Assembly: GCF_000613845.1 (NCBI RefSeq)
Contig: NZ_BAJT01000019.1
Coordinates: 1-64,000 of the forward strand
Direction of reading: 5' to 3'
Length of the DNA stretch: 64,000 nt
Origin: Asaia astilbis JCM 15831
GTDB taxonomy: Bacteria; Pseudomonadota; Alphaproteobacteria; Acetobacterales; Acetobacteraceae
The notes under the pieces were generated by a model. The model was given only the letters and a program-made list of their open reading frames with translations. It made no database searches and was not told the origin of the DNA. This document shows positions 44,300 to 53,760 of the stretch, one piece after another. Numbering within the stretch: the stretch's first letter is position 1; every line of letters starts with the position of its first letter. A program made the position numbers and the translations under genes.

Positions 44300-44803
44300 T
44301 CAAGAGTTTTTGGTTCTTTTTCTCAAAAAAAGAACACTCACTTCGCATCCTGACGCACATGAACCAGACGCCTGAGTCAGCTCGACCAGCTTTTGCGGCG
44401 TCATGCGCACTGACGCGGTGATCGATCCGGCGGCGGGGATGATCTCCTCGAATTGCAGAAGCGATTCATCGCAATAAACAGGCAACGGAGCAGGTAGACC
44501 GAAAGGACAGACGCCTCCCACGGGATGGCTTGTCATTTCGAGCACGGCTTCAGGCCCCAGAAATCGGGGTTTTCCGCCCAAAACTTCGCGGGCGCGTCGA
44601 TTGTCGAGACGCGCTGTGCCCGCCATGACGACCAGAACGATCCGCCCCCCAACATCGACGCAGAGCGTTTTGGCGATCTGGTCCGGCGCGACCTTGTGTA
44701 CGGCAGCGGCTTCAAGAACGGTCGCCGTGCTGAGCCCGTCATCGATGATCGCAAGGTCAGGGGCGAGACGGGTCAGTTCCTGGCGGACAGAATCGAGGCT
44801 CAT
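44300..44803 (-). CDS. YbaK/EbsC-family aminoacyl-tRNA deacylase-like protein
   Basis: YbaK domain: VHKVAPDQIAKTLCVDVGG, LVVMAGTARLDNRR and SHPVGGVCPFGLP, the substrate pocket of ProX/YbaK editing enzymes that clear mischarged tRNAs. The last residues (LFLRKRTKNS) are translated from the AT hairpin at 44313-44335. A one-base shift near 44371 would instead end the protein QRLVHVRQDAK at 44339, before the hairpin, so the annotated C-terminus may be wrong. It starts 7 bases after the tonB stop and is likely cotranscribed with it. Confidence 0.8.
   Translation of the reverse strand: MSLDSVRQELTRLAPDLAIIDDGLSTATVLEAAAVHKVAPDQIAKTLCVDVGGRIVLVVMAGTARLDNRRAREVLGGKPRFLGPEAVLEMTSHPVGGVCPFGLPAPLPVYCDESLLQFEEIIPAAGSITASVRMTPQKLVELTQASGSCASGCEVSVLFLRKRTKNS
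44313..44335 (-). repeat. A/T-rich hairpin at 3' end of the YbaK gene
   Basis: GTTCTTTTT pairs with AAAAAAGAAC around a short CTC-containing loop. On the minus strand it follows the alternative ybaK stop by a few bases, which is where a terminator would be expected. Confidence 0.5.
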
Positions 44804-44810
44804 GGCAGGG

Positions 44811-45892
44811 TCAGCGTCTGATGAGGATGTAATTGATCGTCAGATCAATATCGAAATGGTCGCCCCTCATGTCGGGGGGCACAGGCGGCAGGCGTGCGCC
44901 CTGGAACATTCCGGTTGTGGCGGCATCGAGCGAATACGATCCTGATTGTCCGGTCAGACGAACCGATTTCACATGGCCTGTGCGGTCGAGCACGACATGG
45001 ACCGAGGAGGGGCCGTCCTCTCCATTTTTGATGGCGTCTTCGGGATAATAGAGATGCGCGCGGATCCAGCGATCGATTTCGCTGCCATAATCGTCGCTCA
45101 CGCCCCGGATCGTATTATGCGTCATAAAGGGCGCGTTGATCTGCCCGTTGGTCGACAGGGGGCCGAGTGACATGTCGATGGGCGCGCCTGACCCGCCGCG
45201 ACGGCCGCGCTGGCGTCGGGGTGTCGAGGGGGCTTCGCCGAAATCGAGCGTCGTCATATTGGCAAACGGATTGTCGGATTGCTTCGGCGTCGCTCGTCGG
45301 CTCGACCGGCGGCTGTGGGGACGCGTCTGGGTCTGCTTGCCCGATTTGGGAATGCCAGGGCTCACCGGGCGATCCGTCGGGGTCTTGGGGATCTCGGTAG
45401 AGGGGCCATCGGGAACAGGCGGCGCAGCAGGAGCGTCGGTGTCGGGACCGCAGGGGTCGGGGTCGATTCCTGCTCGTTTGGTTGCTGTTCCTGCTCGGTC
45501 TCCGTGCTGCTCGCCGAGGGCGAGTCATGGCTGGTCGAGGGCTTTGCCTCACCCCCCGGCTTGTCTTCATGAGGCCCTGCCATGCCGCTTTTTGAGGGCG
45601 GCGCGAACATCATCTCGACTTGTGGCTGCTCCATCCCCTCCGGCGTGCCGTGAGCATGACGCGCGCTTTCATAGATCAGCAGGGCAATCAGCAGGGCATG
45701 AGCGATGGCTGAGGCGATCAGCACCGCGGTGACGCCGGAATCTTCCAGAATCTGCGGACGGATCAGCGACGCACCAGCCGGCTTGAGGTCTGGTTCCGAC
45801 GCCGTTCTCGGCTCGTAATGGGTAAGTCGTGTCCGGCTTCCGGGCATGGCGGGCATTGCCCGCACGGAGGCTGCGGTCGGTGCGTAAAGCAA
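44811..45892 (-). CDS. tonB: Energy transducer TonB, frameshifted near 45435
   Basis: Couples proton-motive force to TonB-dependent receptors. The first frame has one transmembrane helix (TAVLIASAIAHALLIALLIY) after a 50-residue cytoplasmic N-terminus, then a Pro/Glu/Ser-rich periplasmic spacer; a missing G (ACG-GCT) restores APAAPPVPDGPSTEIPKTPT and the C-terminal TonB domain with IDRWIRAHLYYPEDAI and GHVKSVRLTGQSGS. The start is unclear: TTG 45892 or an ATG near 45856, with no good ribosome-binding site. No exbB/exbD adjacent. Confidence 0.75.
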
Positions 45893-46146
45893 CGGCTCGT
45901 TTCGCGTCCGTTTTTCGCCCGGGCGTGGGGCGGAGGCCTCACCGGGAGGGGGCGGAGCCGGATCGACGGGCTGGGTGCGTTTCAGAAGAACACCTGTAGA
46001 GAATCAGAACACACGCCACCACGGTATCGGGCAGGCAACGAACTCTGCATAACGACACGATCTGGCACTTGTTGCTATCATGACATCGGACCCATCCCTT
46101 TGCCAAGCATGCGAAAGGCTTGCGAGAAACAGAAGAGGAAAATCCT

Positions 46147-46785
46147 GTGACGGAAGACGCCGCTCTCTATGCCTGTCTCAAGCAGGATCCGGACCTCATT
46201 TCTGCGATCGATCGTATCGGACCGTGCCGTCTCAGGGGTTCTGACGGCAAGACGCCTTATCAGGCCCTGTTTCGGGCGATTGTCGGGCAGCAGCTCCACG
46301 GACGGGCGGCTGAAGCCATTCTGGGGCGTGTCTGTGCTCTGACAGGTACCGGCATTCCCGAGCCGGCGGATTTTTTATCCCAGCCCGAAGAGACGCTGAG
46401 GCTTTGCGGTTTGTCGGCGGCCAAACTGCACGCTTTGCGGGGGCTGGCCGAGGCGCGTCTGAGTGGGATCGTCCCCGATCCTGAAGAGGCTGCTCGCCTG
46501 AGCGATGACGAGCTGATTCTCCGTCTGGTGGCTTTGCGCGGCATCGGTCGCTGGACGGTGGAGATGTTGCTCATTTTTACATTAAATCGGGGTGATGTTT
46601 TGCCGGTCGATGATTTTGCCGTGCGGGCGGGGTGGCAGAAGCTCAAGGGGCTCGATCAGCCCCCCAAGCCAGCCTTTTTGCGGAAAGAAGGCGCATGCTT
46701 TGCGCCTTACCGCTCGGCGCTCGCCTGGTATCTCTGGCGCCTCTCTGAAGAAGGCAAGACGATCAAGAACGCGCTGACAGGCTGA
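46147..46785 (+). CDS. DNA-3-methyladenine glycosylase II (AlkA/MagII-like)
   Basis: Removes alkylated bases. The helix-hairpin-helix segment LRGIGRWTVEMLLIF is followed by the catalytic Asp in LPVDDFAVRAG; YQALFRAIVGQQLHGRAAEAIL is the usual N-terminal motif. About 212 residues, without the extra N-terminal domain of E. coli AlkA. GTG 46147 is chosen because GAGGA lies seven bases upstream; a TTG at 46120 is also in frame. Confidence 0.88.
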   Translation: MTEDAALYACLKQDPDLISAIDRIGPCRLRGSDGKTPYQALFRAIVGQQLHGRAAEAILGRVCALTGTGIPEPADFLSQPEETLRLCGLSAAKLHALRGLAEARLSGIVPDPEEAARLSDDELILRLVALRGIGRWTVEMLLIFTLNRGDVLPVDDFAVRAGWQKLKGLDQPPKPAFLRKEGACFAPYRSALAWYLWRLSEEGKTIKNALTG

Positions 46786-46811
46786 TCAGGATTCGAGCGC
46801 GCCTTGAACCT

Positions 46812-48212
46812 TTAATTGTCTGAAAGGTCAGGGATCAGAGAGAGCAGGTAGTGCAGACCGGGTGTGATGGCCGAGAGGGGAACGCGCTCATTGAGACCGT
46901 GACTGAAATCGTCAGAGGCTTTCATGAAGATCGGACTGGCGCCGTAGGAGGGGATCCCTTTCTGACGAAACCACATGCTGTCGCTTGCCCCTGAACTCAT
47001 GCTCGGAAAGACCGACACATTCGGGAAAGCCTGATGCGTCGCGCGGGCGATGGCCATTGTGAAAGGACCGTCCAGAGGCGAGGGCTGGGTCTCGACCGAG
47101 CCTTCGCTCCGGTCCGTGATGCGTACCGAGGGGTTGTCGATGACGGCCGTGAGTTCATGGATGATGTCTGAGCGCGAATGCCCGGGAAAGATGCGGCAGT
47201 TGATGTTGGCATCGGCACTTTGGGGGAGGGCGTTGAGCGCATGGCCGCCTTTGATCATGGTGACGACGCAGGTCGTCCCGATCGCGCCGACCAGAGAGGG
47301 TTCCGCCCGCAGGGTCGCGACGGCCTCGGCATTATCGGGGGCTTCGGCAAAAACGCGCATTGCCGAGGCCAGTCTTGGGGTGGTGAAGCGCGCAGCATTC
47401 AGAAAATAGCTGCGTGTCAAAGCGTTCAGCTCGGGCCTGAAGGAATGGGCCTGTATCTTGAGCAGGGCCTGCGCCAGAGTGGTGATGGGGTTGCGTGCGC
47501 GTGGTTCCGAAGAATGTCCGCCCGGATCCGATGTCGTCAGGTCGAAATCAGCATAGGTCTTTTCAGCTCCGGACCAGGCGTAGAAGAGCGGTCTGCCTGT
47601 CTCTTCGTCCAGAGTGCCGCCCCCGACGTCGAGATTGAGCACCTGGCTCGCGTCCTTTAGCTTGTTGGCCAGAATCCGACCCGTTTTCATGGTCGTTTCC
47701 TCGTCGCCCGAGAGCGCGAGGACGATTCCGCGATGAGGTCTGAAGCCATGCTGATGCAGGTGGATGAGCGCCGTGATCGCAAGGGCATTGCTCATCTTCA
47801 TGTCAGAAGCTCCACGACCGTAGAGATAACCGTCCTCTACCGCCGGAGTGAAGGGATCGCGCGTCCAGTCCGATGGGCTGGCGGCCACGACATCCATGTG
47901 CCCCATGATGACGAGCGGCTTGAGCGACGCATCCTCGCCGGGCCAATGCAGGGTCATATAAGCGGTATCATCGATGCGCGTGATCGTGATGGCCTCAAGC
48001 GGAAAGCCGCCTTCGATCAGGGCTTTTCTGTAAAGCTCGGCGACACCTGGCGTCTGGTTTTTCGGGCCTGCGGCGGAGTTCAGGGCGATCGAGGATTCCG
48101 CCAGAGTCAGTGCCTGCAATCCCTCCTGCGTAAGTGAAGGAAGGTGGCTGGCCAGTGCAGAACAGACAGAACCGGTCGAAAGCAGCATGAGGAGCGCGGC
48201 ACGTTTGATCAT
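46812..48212 (-). CDS. M20-family metallopeptidase, exported
   Basis: Zinc carboxypeptidase/dipeptidase fold with signal peptide (MIKRAALLMLLSTGSVCSAL). Catalytic motifs: VIMGHMDVVAASP, GRGASDMKMSN, LSGDEETTM, and a dimerisation domain around DPGGHSSEPRARNP; C-terminal metal His in FSHGLNE. 466 residues. Relatives are carboxypeptidase Ss1-like and acetylornithine deacetylase-like enzymes; substrate unknown. Confidence 0.87.
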   Translation of the reverse strand: MIKRAALLMLLSTGSVCSALASHLPSLTQEGLQALTLAESSIALNSAAGPKNQTPGVAELYRKALIEGGFPLEAITITRIDDTAYMTLHWPGEDASLKPLVIMGHMDVVAASPSDWTRDPFTPAVEDGYLYGRGASDMKMSNALAITALIHLHQHGFRPHRGIVLALSGDEETTMKTGRILANKLKDASQVLNLDVGGGTLDEETGRPLFYAWSGAEKTYADFDLTTSDPGGHSSEPRARNPITTLAQALLKIQAHSFRPELNALTRSYFLNAARFTTPRLASAMRVFAEAPDNAEAVATLRAEPSLVGAIGTTCVVTMIKGGHALNALPQSADANINCRIFPGHSRSDIIHELTAVIDNPSVRITDRSEGSVETQPSPLDGPFTMAIARATHQAFPNVSVFPSMSSGASDSMWFRQKGIPSYGASPIFMKASDDFSHGLNERVPLSAITPGLHYLLSLIPDLSDN

Positions 48213-48257
48213 GAGGCGGAACCTTGTCGCTGGGGCTGTTCGATCGGTGAAGACACG

Positions 48258-49035
48258 TCAGATGCTGTTAATGAAATCGAGCATCTTTTCAGAAAACAGC
48301 TTTGGATTATCGGCATGTAACCAGTGTCCCGCATCGGGGATCGTTTCCAGTCGGTGGTTCGGGAACAGGCGCCGCATGACGGGCTCGTGGTCCTTGGCGA
48401 TATAGGGGGAGTGCTCGCCTCGCAGGAAGAGGGTCGGCCCCTCATAGACATAGCCTTCGGGCATATAGGGCCAGTTCTCGATATTGGTCATTGAACTGGT
48501 GATGTCACGAAGGCCGATCTGCCAGCCGGGCTCGGCGCCAAGGCGGACATTCTGCAGCATCAGGTCGCGGACGCTCCGGTTCGGTATGGCTTTGGCGAGA
48601 AGCTGGTCGGCCTGCTGGCGATCGAGTTGATCCGGAAAATGGATGTGCAGCATCGCTTCGCCAAGCTCGGCCTGACCGTAGCCGGTGCGGGCAGGCGCCA
48701 TGTCGCCGACCAGCACGCCCGCGACGAGCTCGGGATATTGCAGGGCCAGAATCATCGCGACTTTGCCGCCCATCGAATGCCCGACCAGAATAGCCGGAAG
48801 CGCTTCGTTGGCGCGCAGCGTCTCAACCACGTCCTCGACCATCGACGGATAATCCATGGGGCCATGAGCTTTCGCCATGATTGCGAAGATCGAGAGACAA
48901 GGTCCGATGCGTGCGGGCGGCCTGACGTTGCAGGAACCCCATATTGCGCCCTCGTCCGAACAGACCATGCAGGAACACGACCGGAGGATGACCTCCGGGC
49001 TGGGCCGGGAGGCGCTCGATGACGTTCAGCAACAC
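48258..49035 (-). CDS. Alpha/beta hydrolase (YbfF-like), frameshifted near 48870
   Basis: Serine hydrolase: PVVFLHGLFGRGRNM oxyanion motif and LDLRNHGES in the first frame; then AHGPMDYPSMVEDV, nucleophile elbow LVGHSMGGKVAM and catalytic His in PDAGHWLHADNP. Joining the frames needs one base removed or two added in GGCGAAAGCTCAT. The total of about 258 residues fits esterase YbfF-like enzymes. The ATG at 49035 opens the conserved domain. Confidence 0.8.
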
Positions 49036-49147
49036 GATGGAAAAATCCCTTCAGGAACGCAGGTTGGCCGAAGTCTGGGGTTTTCTGTTGCCTGCGGCAA
49101 GTCTGGACGACAATAAGAAACAACGCATCCCGCCTGTCTTCCACGCC

Positions 49148-50953
49148 ATGTCAGGATCTTTCTTGGCCTCAGGGTTTCGCAGAACGTTCAAATGGCTCCG
49201 GCATGTAGTGCATGTGCCGTACTACGTGCGTGCGCTCGTTCGAGCCAATGAAATCTGGTTGACCGTACTCGCTTCCGCGGTCGGGGTTCTGGCAGGGATC
49301 AGCGCCTGGCTCATGACGGGCACGACGCTTTATGCGCACCGTATTCTTTATGCCCTGCACAATGAAGGGCATCTTTCAGGGCTCACGGTTCTGAGCCCCT
49401 GGCGCACCGTCATCATGCCCTGTCTGGGCGGGTTCACGCTGGGCGTCTTCGGTCTGATCCTTGCCCGGCGGTTCCGGCACAGGCCGGTCGATCCGATCGA
49501 GGCCAACGCCTTGCGTGGGGGCCGCATGTCGGTGCGAGACAGCGCGATCGTTGCCTTTCAGACGTTCTTGTCGAATGGCAGTGGTGCGTCGCTGGGGCTG
49601 GAGGCCGGTTTTACACAGATCGCTGCGGCGCTTGGCAGCTGGAGCGGTCGCGTCTTTCGGGTGCGGCGCGCGGATCTGCGTATTCTGGTCGGCTGCGGTG
49701 CCGGTGGGGCTATCGGCGCTGCCTTCAACGCCCCGATTGCAGGGGCATTCTATGCCTTCGAGCTGGTGATCGGCACGTATTCACTTGTCAATCTGGCGCC
49801 GGTCGCCGTGGCGACGATCACGGCAGTCGGCACGGCGCATCTCCTCGGCGGTGTTAGTGCCACGCTGACGCTTTTGCCTCATGCGCCGCTGAGTGTGCAT
49901 GACAGTGTGCCTGTTGTGATGCTTGGCGTGTTCTGTGGTCTCATCGGTATTGCAACGATGCGAGGCGTGACGTTTGCCGAGCGCGCGTTTCAGATCGTGC
50001 CGCTTCCGGTCTGGCTTCGCCCGGCGCTGGGTGGGGTGATCGTCGGCACGCTTGCCCTTTATTCCCCTTCGCTCCTTTCTGCTGGCCATGCTGCGGTCGT
50101 CAGGGTGCTCGCCGGAGGTCAGGCCCCCACGCTGCTGATCACGCTTCTGGTGATGAAGGCTCTGGCTTCTTCAGTGTCGATTGGCAGCGGGTTTCGTGGT
50201 GGGCTGTTCTTTGCGTCACTCTATCTTGGTGTTCTGGCAGGCTCGCTTTTCGGTCTCGGGGTGGAAGCTTTGGGTCTTCCGGGACCGTCGGTGACCACCT
50301 GCGCGGTACTGGGGATGGGCGCGACTGCGGTTGCGATCATCGGAGTGCCGATGACCATGACGTGCCTTATTCTCGAAATGACGGCAGATCTGACTCTGGC
50401 AAGCGGCGTGTTGCTGGCAAGCGTCCTGTCGATGCTCACTGTGCGCCGCCTTTTTGGTTATTCGTTTGCGACATGGCGTTTTCATCAAAGAGGGGAATCG
50501 ATTCGCTCAGCCATCGACGTGAGCTGGCTCCGCGAGCTCACGGTCGAGCGCATGATGCAGAGAGATTTCCCCTGTCGCTCTCCTGAGATGAGCCTTGCGG
50601 AGGCGCGTCTTTGCTGCCCACTTGGCATGACGCCTCATATCATCCTTGTCGACGGTGAGGGGGGATATCAGGGGATCGTCTCACTCTCGGAAATTCATGC
50701 GTCGGATCATTCCCCGACCAAGATCTTGGGTGCACTCGCGCTCTACCGCGGTATTTGCCTCTCACTCGAAATGGGCTGTCAGGAAGCGGTGAGCAGTTTC
50801 GAGCGCGCCGAGGCCGATGCCCTCGTCGTGGTGACCGATCCTGTCTCGAAACAGGTCGCTGGTCTCCTGACCGAGAAATACGTCCTGCGCCGTTACGCTG
50901 AAGCACTGGATCGCACCCGACGCGAACTGGCCGGGGAGCGCGAGCGTGTCTAA
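49148..50953 (+). CDS. ClC-family chloride channel/transporter with CBS domains
   Basis: Inner-membrane chloride channel or Cl-/H+ exchanger. Twelve or so helices with GSGASLGLEAGFTQ (filter region containing a Glu), GAGGAIGAAFNAPIAGAFYAFE and GSGFRGGLFFASLYLG; a C-terminal CBS pair begins near SWLRELTVERMMQ. The frame opens at 49019, overlapping the divergent hydrolase; ATG 49148 (MSGSFLASGFRR) is 26 bases clear of nothing else and avoids the overlap. Roughly 600 residues. Confidence 0.85.
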   Translation: MSGSFLASGFRRTFKWLRHVVHVPYYVRALVRANEIWLTVLASAVGVLAGISAWLMTGTTLYAHRILYALHNEGHLSGLTVLSPWRTVIMPCLGGFTLGVFGLILARRFRHRPVDPIEANALRGGRMSVRDSAIVAFQTFLSNGSGASLGLEAGFTQIAAALGSWSGRVFRVRRADLRILVGCGAGGAIGAAFNAPIAGAFYAFELVIGTYSLVNLAPVAVATITAVGTAHLLGGVSATLTLLPHAPLSVHDSVPVVMLGVFCGLIGIATMRGVTFAERAFQIVPLPVWLRPALGGVIVGTLALYSPSLLSAGHAAVVRVLAGGQAPTLLITLLVMKALASSVSIGSGFRGGLFFASLYLGVLAGSLFGLGVEALGLPGPSVTTCAVLGMGATAVAIIGVPMTMTCLILEMTADLTLASGVLLASVLSMLTVRRLFGYSFATWRFHQRGESIRSAIDVSWLRELTVERMMQRDFPCRSPEMSLAEARLCCPLGMTPHIILVDGEGGYQGIVSLSEIHASDHSPTKILGALALYRGICLSLEMGCQEAVSSFERAEADALVVVTDPVSKQVAGLLTEKYVLRRYAEALDRTRRELAGERERV

Positions 50954-51080
50954 AGGGCCAGAACAACGGCAAGAAATCATTGTCCAGCTGTTACGAGGCG
51001 TTGACAGGGCTCGTCTTCATGGGTAGCAACCGCGCACCAACGACTCCCCTTTTCAAGGGAGGAAAGCGAGGTAAGGAATC

Positions 51081-51422
51081 GTGGGCGTACGAGACGACCT
51101 GAGCGTTTCCTCGCAAGCGGGAAAAGGCGCTGACAGCTTCGACCAGAGGCTGAACGATGCCGAGGCTCGCATGCGCGGCAAGAGCGGCAAGTCGACGACG
51201 GACTCCACAGGCAAAGAAAACGATGCCGATTATTCGGCATTCGGTCTGGCGATGAGGATCGGAACCGAGATGGTTGCGGCTCTGATCGTTGGGGTGCTTC
51301 TCGGATATGGGCTTGATCGCCTGTGTGGGACGAAGCCTTTGTTTATCATCCTTTTCTCGTTTATTGGCGGTGCAGCAGGGATGCTGAATGTCTGGCGTGC
51401 GGTGAAAAACGCCAACGTCTGA
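51081..51422 (+). CDS. atpI: ATP synthase protein I (AtpI-like)
   Basis: 113 residues with a hydrophilic N-terminus and two helices (MVAALIVGVLLGYGLDRL, LFIILFSFIGGAAGMLNVW), the AtpI/Q pattern. AtpI is thought to assist c-ring assembly or Mg2+ handling. GTG start after GGAATC. First gene of the F0 cluster. Confidence 0.85.
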   Translation: MGVRDDLSVSSQAGKGADSFDQRLNDAEARMRGKSGKSTTDSTGKENDADYSAFGLAMRIGTEMVAALIVGVLLGYGLDRLCGTKPLFIILFSFIGGAAGMLNVWRAVKNANV

Positions 51423-51490
51423 CAATGCGGCGCAGAATAACGCGCCTTGGTTGTGGGATTTACGGGTCATCTGGTTTTCAGGTGGCCTAA

Positions 51491-52261
51491 ATGAGAAGCG
51501 GGAGAGGCAGCTTGGCCGCCGGATCAACGATTGACGCGCTCGGCCAGTTCGAGCTTCATCCTGTTCTCGGACAGATCGGTGAGGCACTGCGCTTCAGCCA
51601 GTCACCCCTGTTCATGCTCATTGCCGTTGTTGCTGTTCTGGCGTTTCTGTACGTTGGCATGCGTCCTGCAGCCGTCGTGCCGGGGCGTCTACAGGCCGCT
51701 GCTGAGCTTGGCTACGACTTCATCCACAATATGGCGACCGAGACGATCGGCAAGGAAGGGACAGCCTTCTTCCCCTTCGTTTTCGCGATTTTCTTTTTTA
51801 TCCTCGCGGGTAACTATCTCGGTCTGATCCCGTACTGCTTTACCTTCACGAGCCATATCGCTGTCACAGCGTCTCTGGCCGTTCTCGTTTTTCTGGTGTC
51901 GATTCTGGCTTCGCTGAGATATCAGGGCTTCAAGTTCTTCGCGCATTTCATGCCTGAAGGTGCGCCCGTGTTCCTCGCGCCGCTTCTGATCCCGATCGAG
52001 ATCCTTTCCTTTCTTTCGCGACCCGTCAGCTTGTCGATCCGACTTTTCGCCAACATGATGGCTGGTCACGTTTTGCTCGAAGTTTTTGCCGGCTTCACTC
52101 TGATGCTGGCAGGTCTTGGGGCATTCGGTTCAGTGCTGGCTGTGGCGCCCGTCGTCATCAATGTCGCGCTGACGGCTCTGGAATTGCTGGTGGGCGTTCT
52201 GCAGGCTTATGTGTTCGCCATCCTCACCTGCATTTATCTGCGTGAGGCCGTGGCGCACTGA
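51491..52261 (+). CDS. atpB: F0F1 ATP synthase subunit a
   Basis: Proton half-channel subunit. Multi-helix protein with the essential Arg in SLSIRLFANMMAGHVLL and a C-terminal helix VGVLQAYVFAILTCIYL. 256 residues, full length; located between atpI and atpE as is usual. Confidence 0.96.
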   Translation: MRSGRGSLAAGSTIDALGQFELHPVLGQIGEALRFSQSPLFMLIAVVAVLAFLYVGMRPAAVVPGRLQAAAELGYDFIHNMATETIGKEGTAFFPFVFAIFFFILAGNYLGLIPYCFTFTSHIAVTASLAVLVFLVSILASLRYQGFKFFAHFMPEGAPVFLAPLLIPIEILSFLSRPVSLSIRLFANMMAGHVLLEVFAGFTLMLAGLGAFGSVLAVAPVVINVALTALELLVGVLQAYVFAILTCIYLREAVAH

Positions 52262-52318
52262 GTGCACATCGCCCTACACGTTTAACTGTTGTTCTGTTGT
52301 AACCAAGGAACCTGACTC

Positions 52319-52543
52319 ATGGACGTTACTGCTGCTCGCGAAATCGGTGCCGGTATTGCTGTTATCGCTCTTGCCGGTGTCGGCATTGGCCTCGGCAACA
52401 TCTTCTCAACGCTGGTGAGCTCCATTGCTCGTAACCCGGCTGCCCGTCCGCACGTGTTCGGCCTCGGCATGCTTGGCTTCGCCCTGACGGAAGCTGTTGC
52501 GCTTTTCGCTCTTCTGATCGCCTTCCTGATCCTGTTCGTCTGA
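52319..52543 (+). CDS. atpE: F0F1 ATP synthase subunit c
   Basis: 74-residue proteolipid of two helices, with [21 protein letters not shown] and the proton-binding Glu in [20 protein letters not shown] precedes the ATG. Forms the rotating c-ring. Confidence 0.97.
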   Translation: MDVTAAREIGAGIAVIALAGVGIGLGNIFSTLVSSIARNPAARPHVFGLGMLGFALTEAVALFALLIAFLILFV

Positions 52544-52564
52544 TTAGAGAGGCAGGGTAAAGTC

Positions 52565-53167
52565 ATGCGCCTACCGTCTCGAAATCTCGCTGCCCCGCTG
52601 GCCATTGTGCTCGCGCTCGGCGCTGTGCCGGGACGGGCTTGGGCCGCTGGCATGCCGCAGCTCGACTTCGCCAACCCCCTGCTGATCGGGCAGGTGGTCT
52701 GGGGCGCTGTCATCTTTGCGGTTTTCTACGTTATTCTGAGCCGCTCGGCTCTTCCGCGCATCGAAGGGGTTCTGACCCATCGACGCAACCGGATCGAGGG
52801 CGATCTCGCGATTGCCCGCCGTGCCCGTGACGATGCGGATCGTGCGGTCGATGAGCTCCGTCGTGCCCGTCACGATGCGGCTTCTCAGGCTCAGGCCAAT
52901 ATCGACCGCGTGGTTCACGAAGCGCGTATGGCCGCCGAGGCCCAGACGCAGGAAATGAACCATCGTCTTCAGGCCGATATCAATCAGGCTGAAGAGCGCA
53001 TTGCTTCTGCCCGCGAAGAAACACTTGCGAGCCTCCCTGGCGTTGCGACCGATACGGCCCAGAGCCTGATCGAGAAGCTGTTGCGTCCAGCCGGGATCGA
53101 AAGCGCAGTTTCACGCGCTCAGGTGCAGAATGCCGTCCAGCTTCGTCTTGCGGCCAGTCAGGGCTAA
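52565..53167 (+). CDS. atpG: F0F1 ATP synthase subunit b'
   Basis: One N-terminal membrane segment (LLIGQVVWGAVIFAVFYVILS) after a signal-like leader, then a long charged coiled coil (about residues 75-160) rich in Ala, Glu and Arg. It differs from the following b subunit, the alphaproteobacterial b/b' pair that forms the peripheral stalk. Sometimes called atpF2 or atpX. Confidence 0.9.
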   Translation: MRLPSRNLAAPLAIVLALGAVPGRAWAAGMPQLDFANPLLIGQVVWGAVIFAVFYVILSRSALPRIEGVLTHRRNRIEGDLAIARRARDDADRAVDELRRARHDAASQAQANIDRVVHEARMAAEAQTQEMNHRLQADINQAEERIASAREETLASLPGVATDTAQSLIEKLLRPAGIESAVSRAQVQNAVQLRLAASQG

Positions 53168-53179
53168 GGAGAACACGCG

Positions 53180-53707
53180 ATGTTCCACGATCAGCGTTTT
53201 TATGTCGCCATCTCCTTCGTTCTCTTCTTTGTCCTTTTCGGCGGCAAGCTCTGGAAGGCCATCGCGTCGGTTCTCGACGCGCGGGCAGATCAGGTTCGCA
53301 GCAACCTGGACGAAGCCAGCCGCCTGCGCCGCGAAGCCGAGAAAATGCTTGAAGATGCCACGCGTGAGCGTGAGCAGGCTCTTGCAGAATCCCGCGCCCT
53401 GATCGAACGCTCCCGTGAAGAAGCGGCTTCGATCGCCGAGACGGCTCGCCGTCAGGCCGAAGCTGTTGCCTCACGCCGCGAACAGATGGCGCGTGATCGT
53501 ATCTCCGCTTCAGAGCGTGCAGCGATCCGCGAAATGCGTGATGTTGCGGCTGATGCAGCCATCAAGGCAACGCGTAGCGTCCTTGCGCAGCATCTGAATG
53601 CTGAACAGGCAGGGGCTTCCGCCCTTCTCGACGCGGCAATCAACGATCTGCCCAAGGCTCTGAAGGCGTCCAACGAAGCTGGATCGCCCAGCCAGAACGC
53701 GGCCTGA
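53180..53707 (+). CDS. atpF: F0F1 ATP synthase subunit b
   Basis: MFHDQRFYVAISFVLFFVLFGGKLW membrane anchor, then a coiled coil (EASRLRREAEKMLEDATREREQ). 175 residues, 12 bases after b'. Peripheral stalk linking F0 to F1; F1 genes must be elsewhere, as in many alphaproteobacteria. Confidence 0.95.
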   Translation: MFHDQRFYVAISFVLFFVLFGGKLWKAIASVLDARADQVRSNLDEASRLRREAEKMLEDATREREQALAESRALIERSREEAASIAETARRQAEAVASRREQMARDRISASERAAIREMRDVAADAAIKATRSVLAQHLNAEQAGASALLDAAINDLPKALKASNEAGSPSQNAA

Positions 53708-53712
53708 TTATC

Positions 53713-53740
53713 TATCCGGACGATCTATCTCGTCCGGATA
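53713..53740 (+). terminator. Perfect 11-bp hairpin after atpF
   Basis: TATCCGGACGA, six-base loop, TCGTCCGGATA. It starts 6 bases after the atpF stop and ends 20 bases before the next gene. No T tail, so it may be a weak terminator or a stabilising 3' end of the F0 mRNA. Confidence 0.55.
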
Positions 53741-53760
53741 AGCCATAGGCGGTTTCTGTC

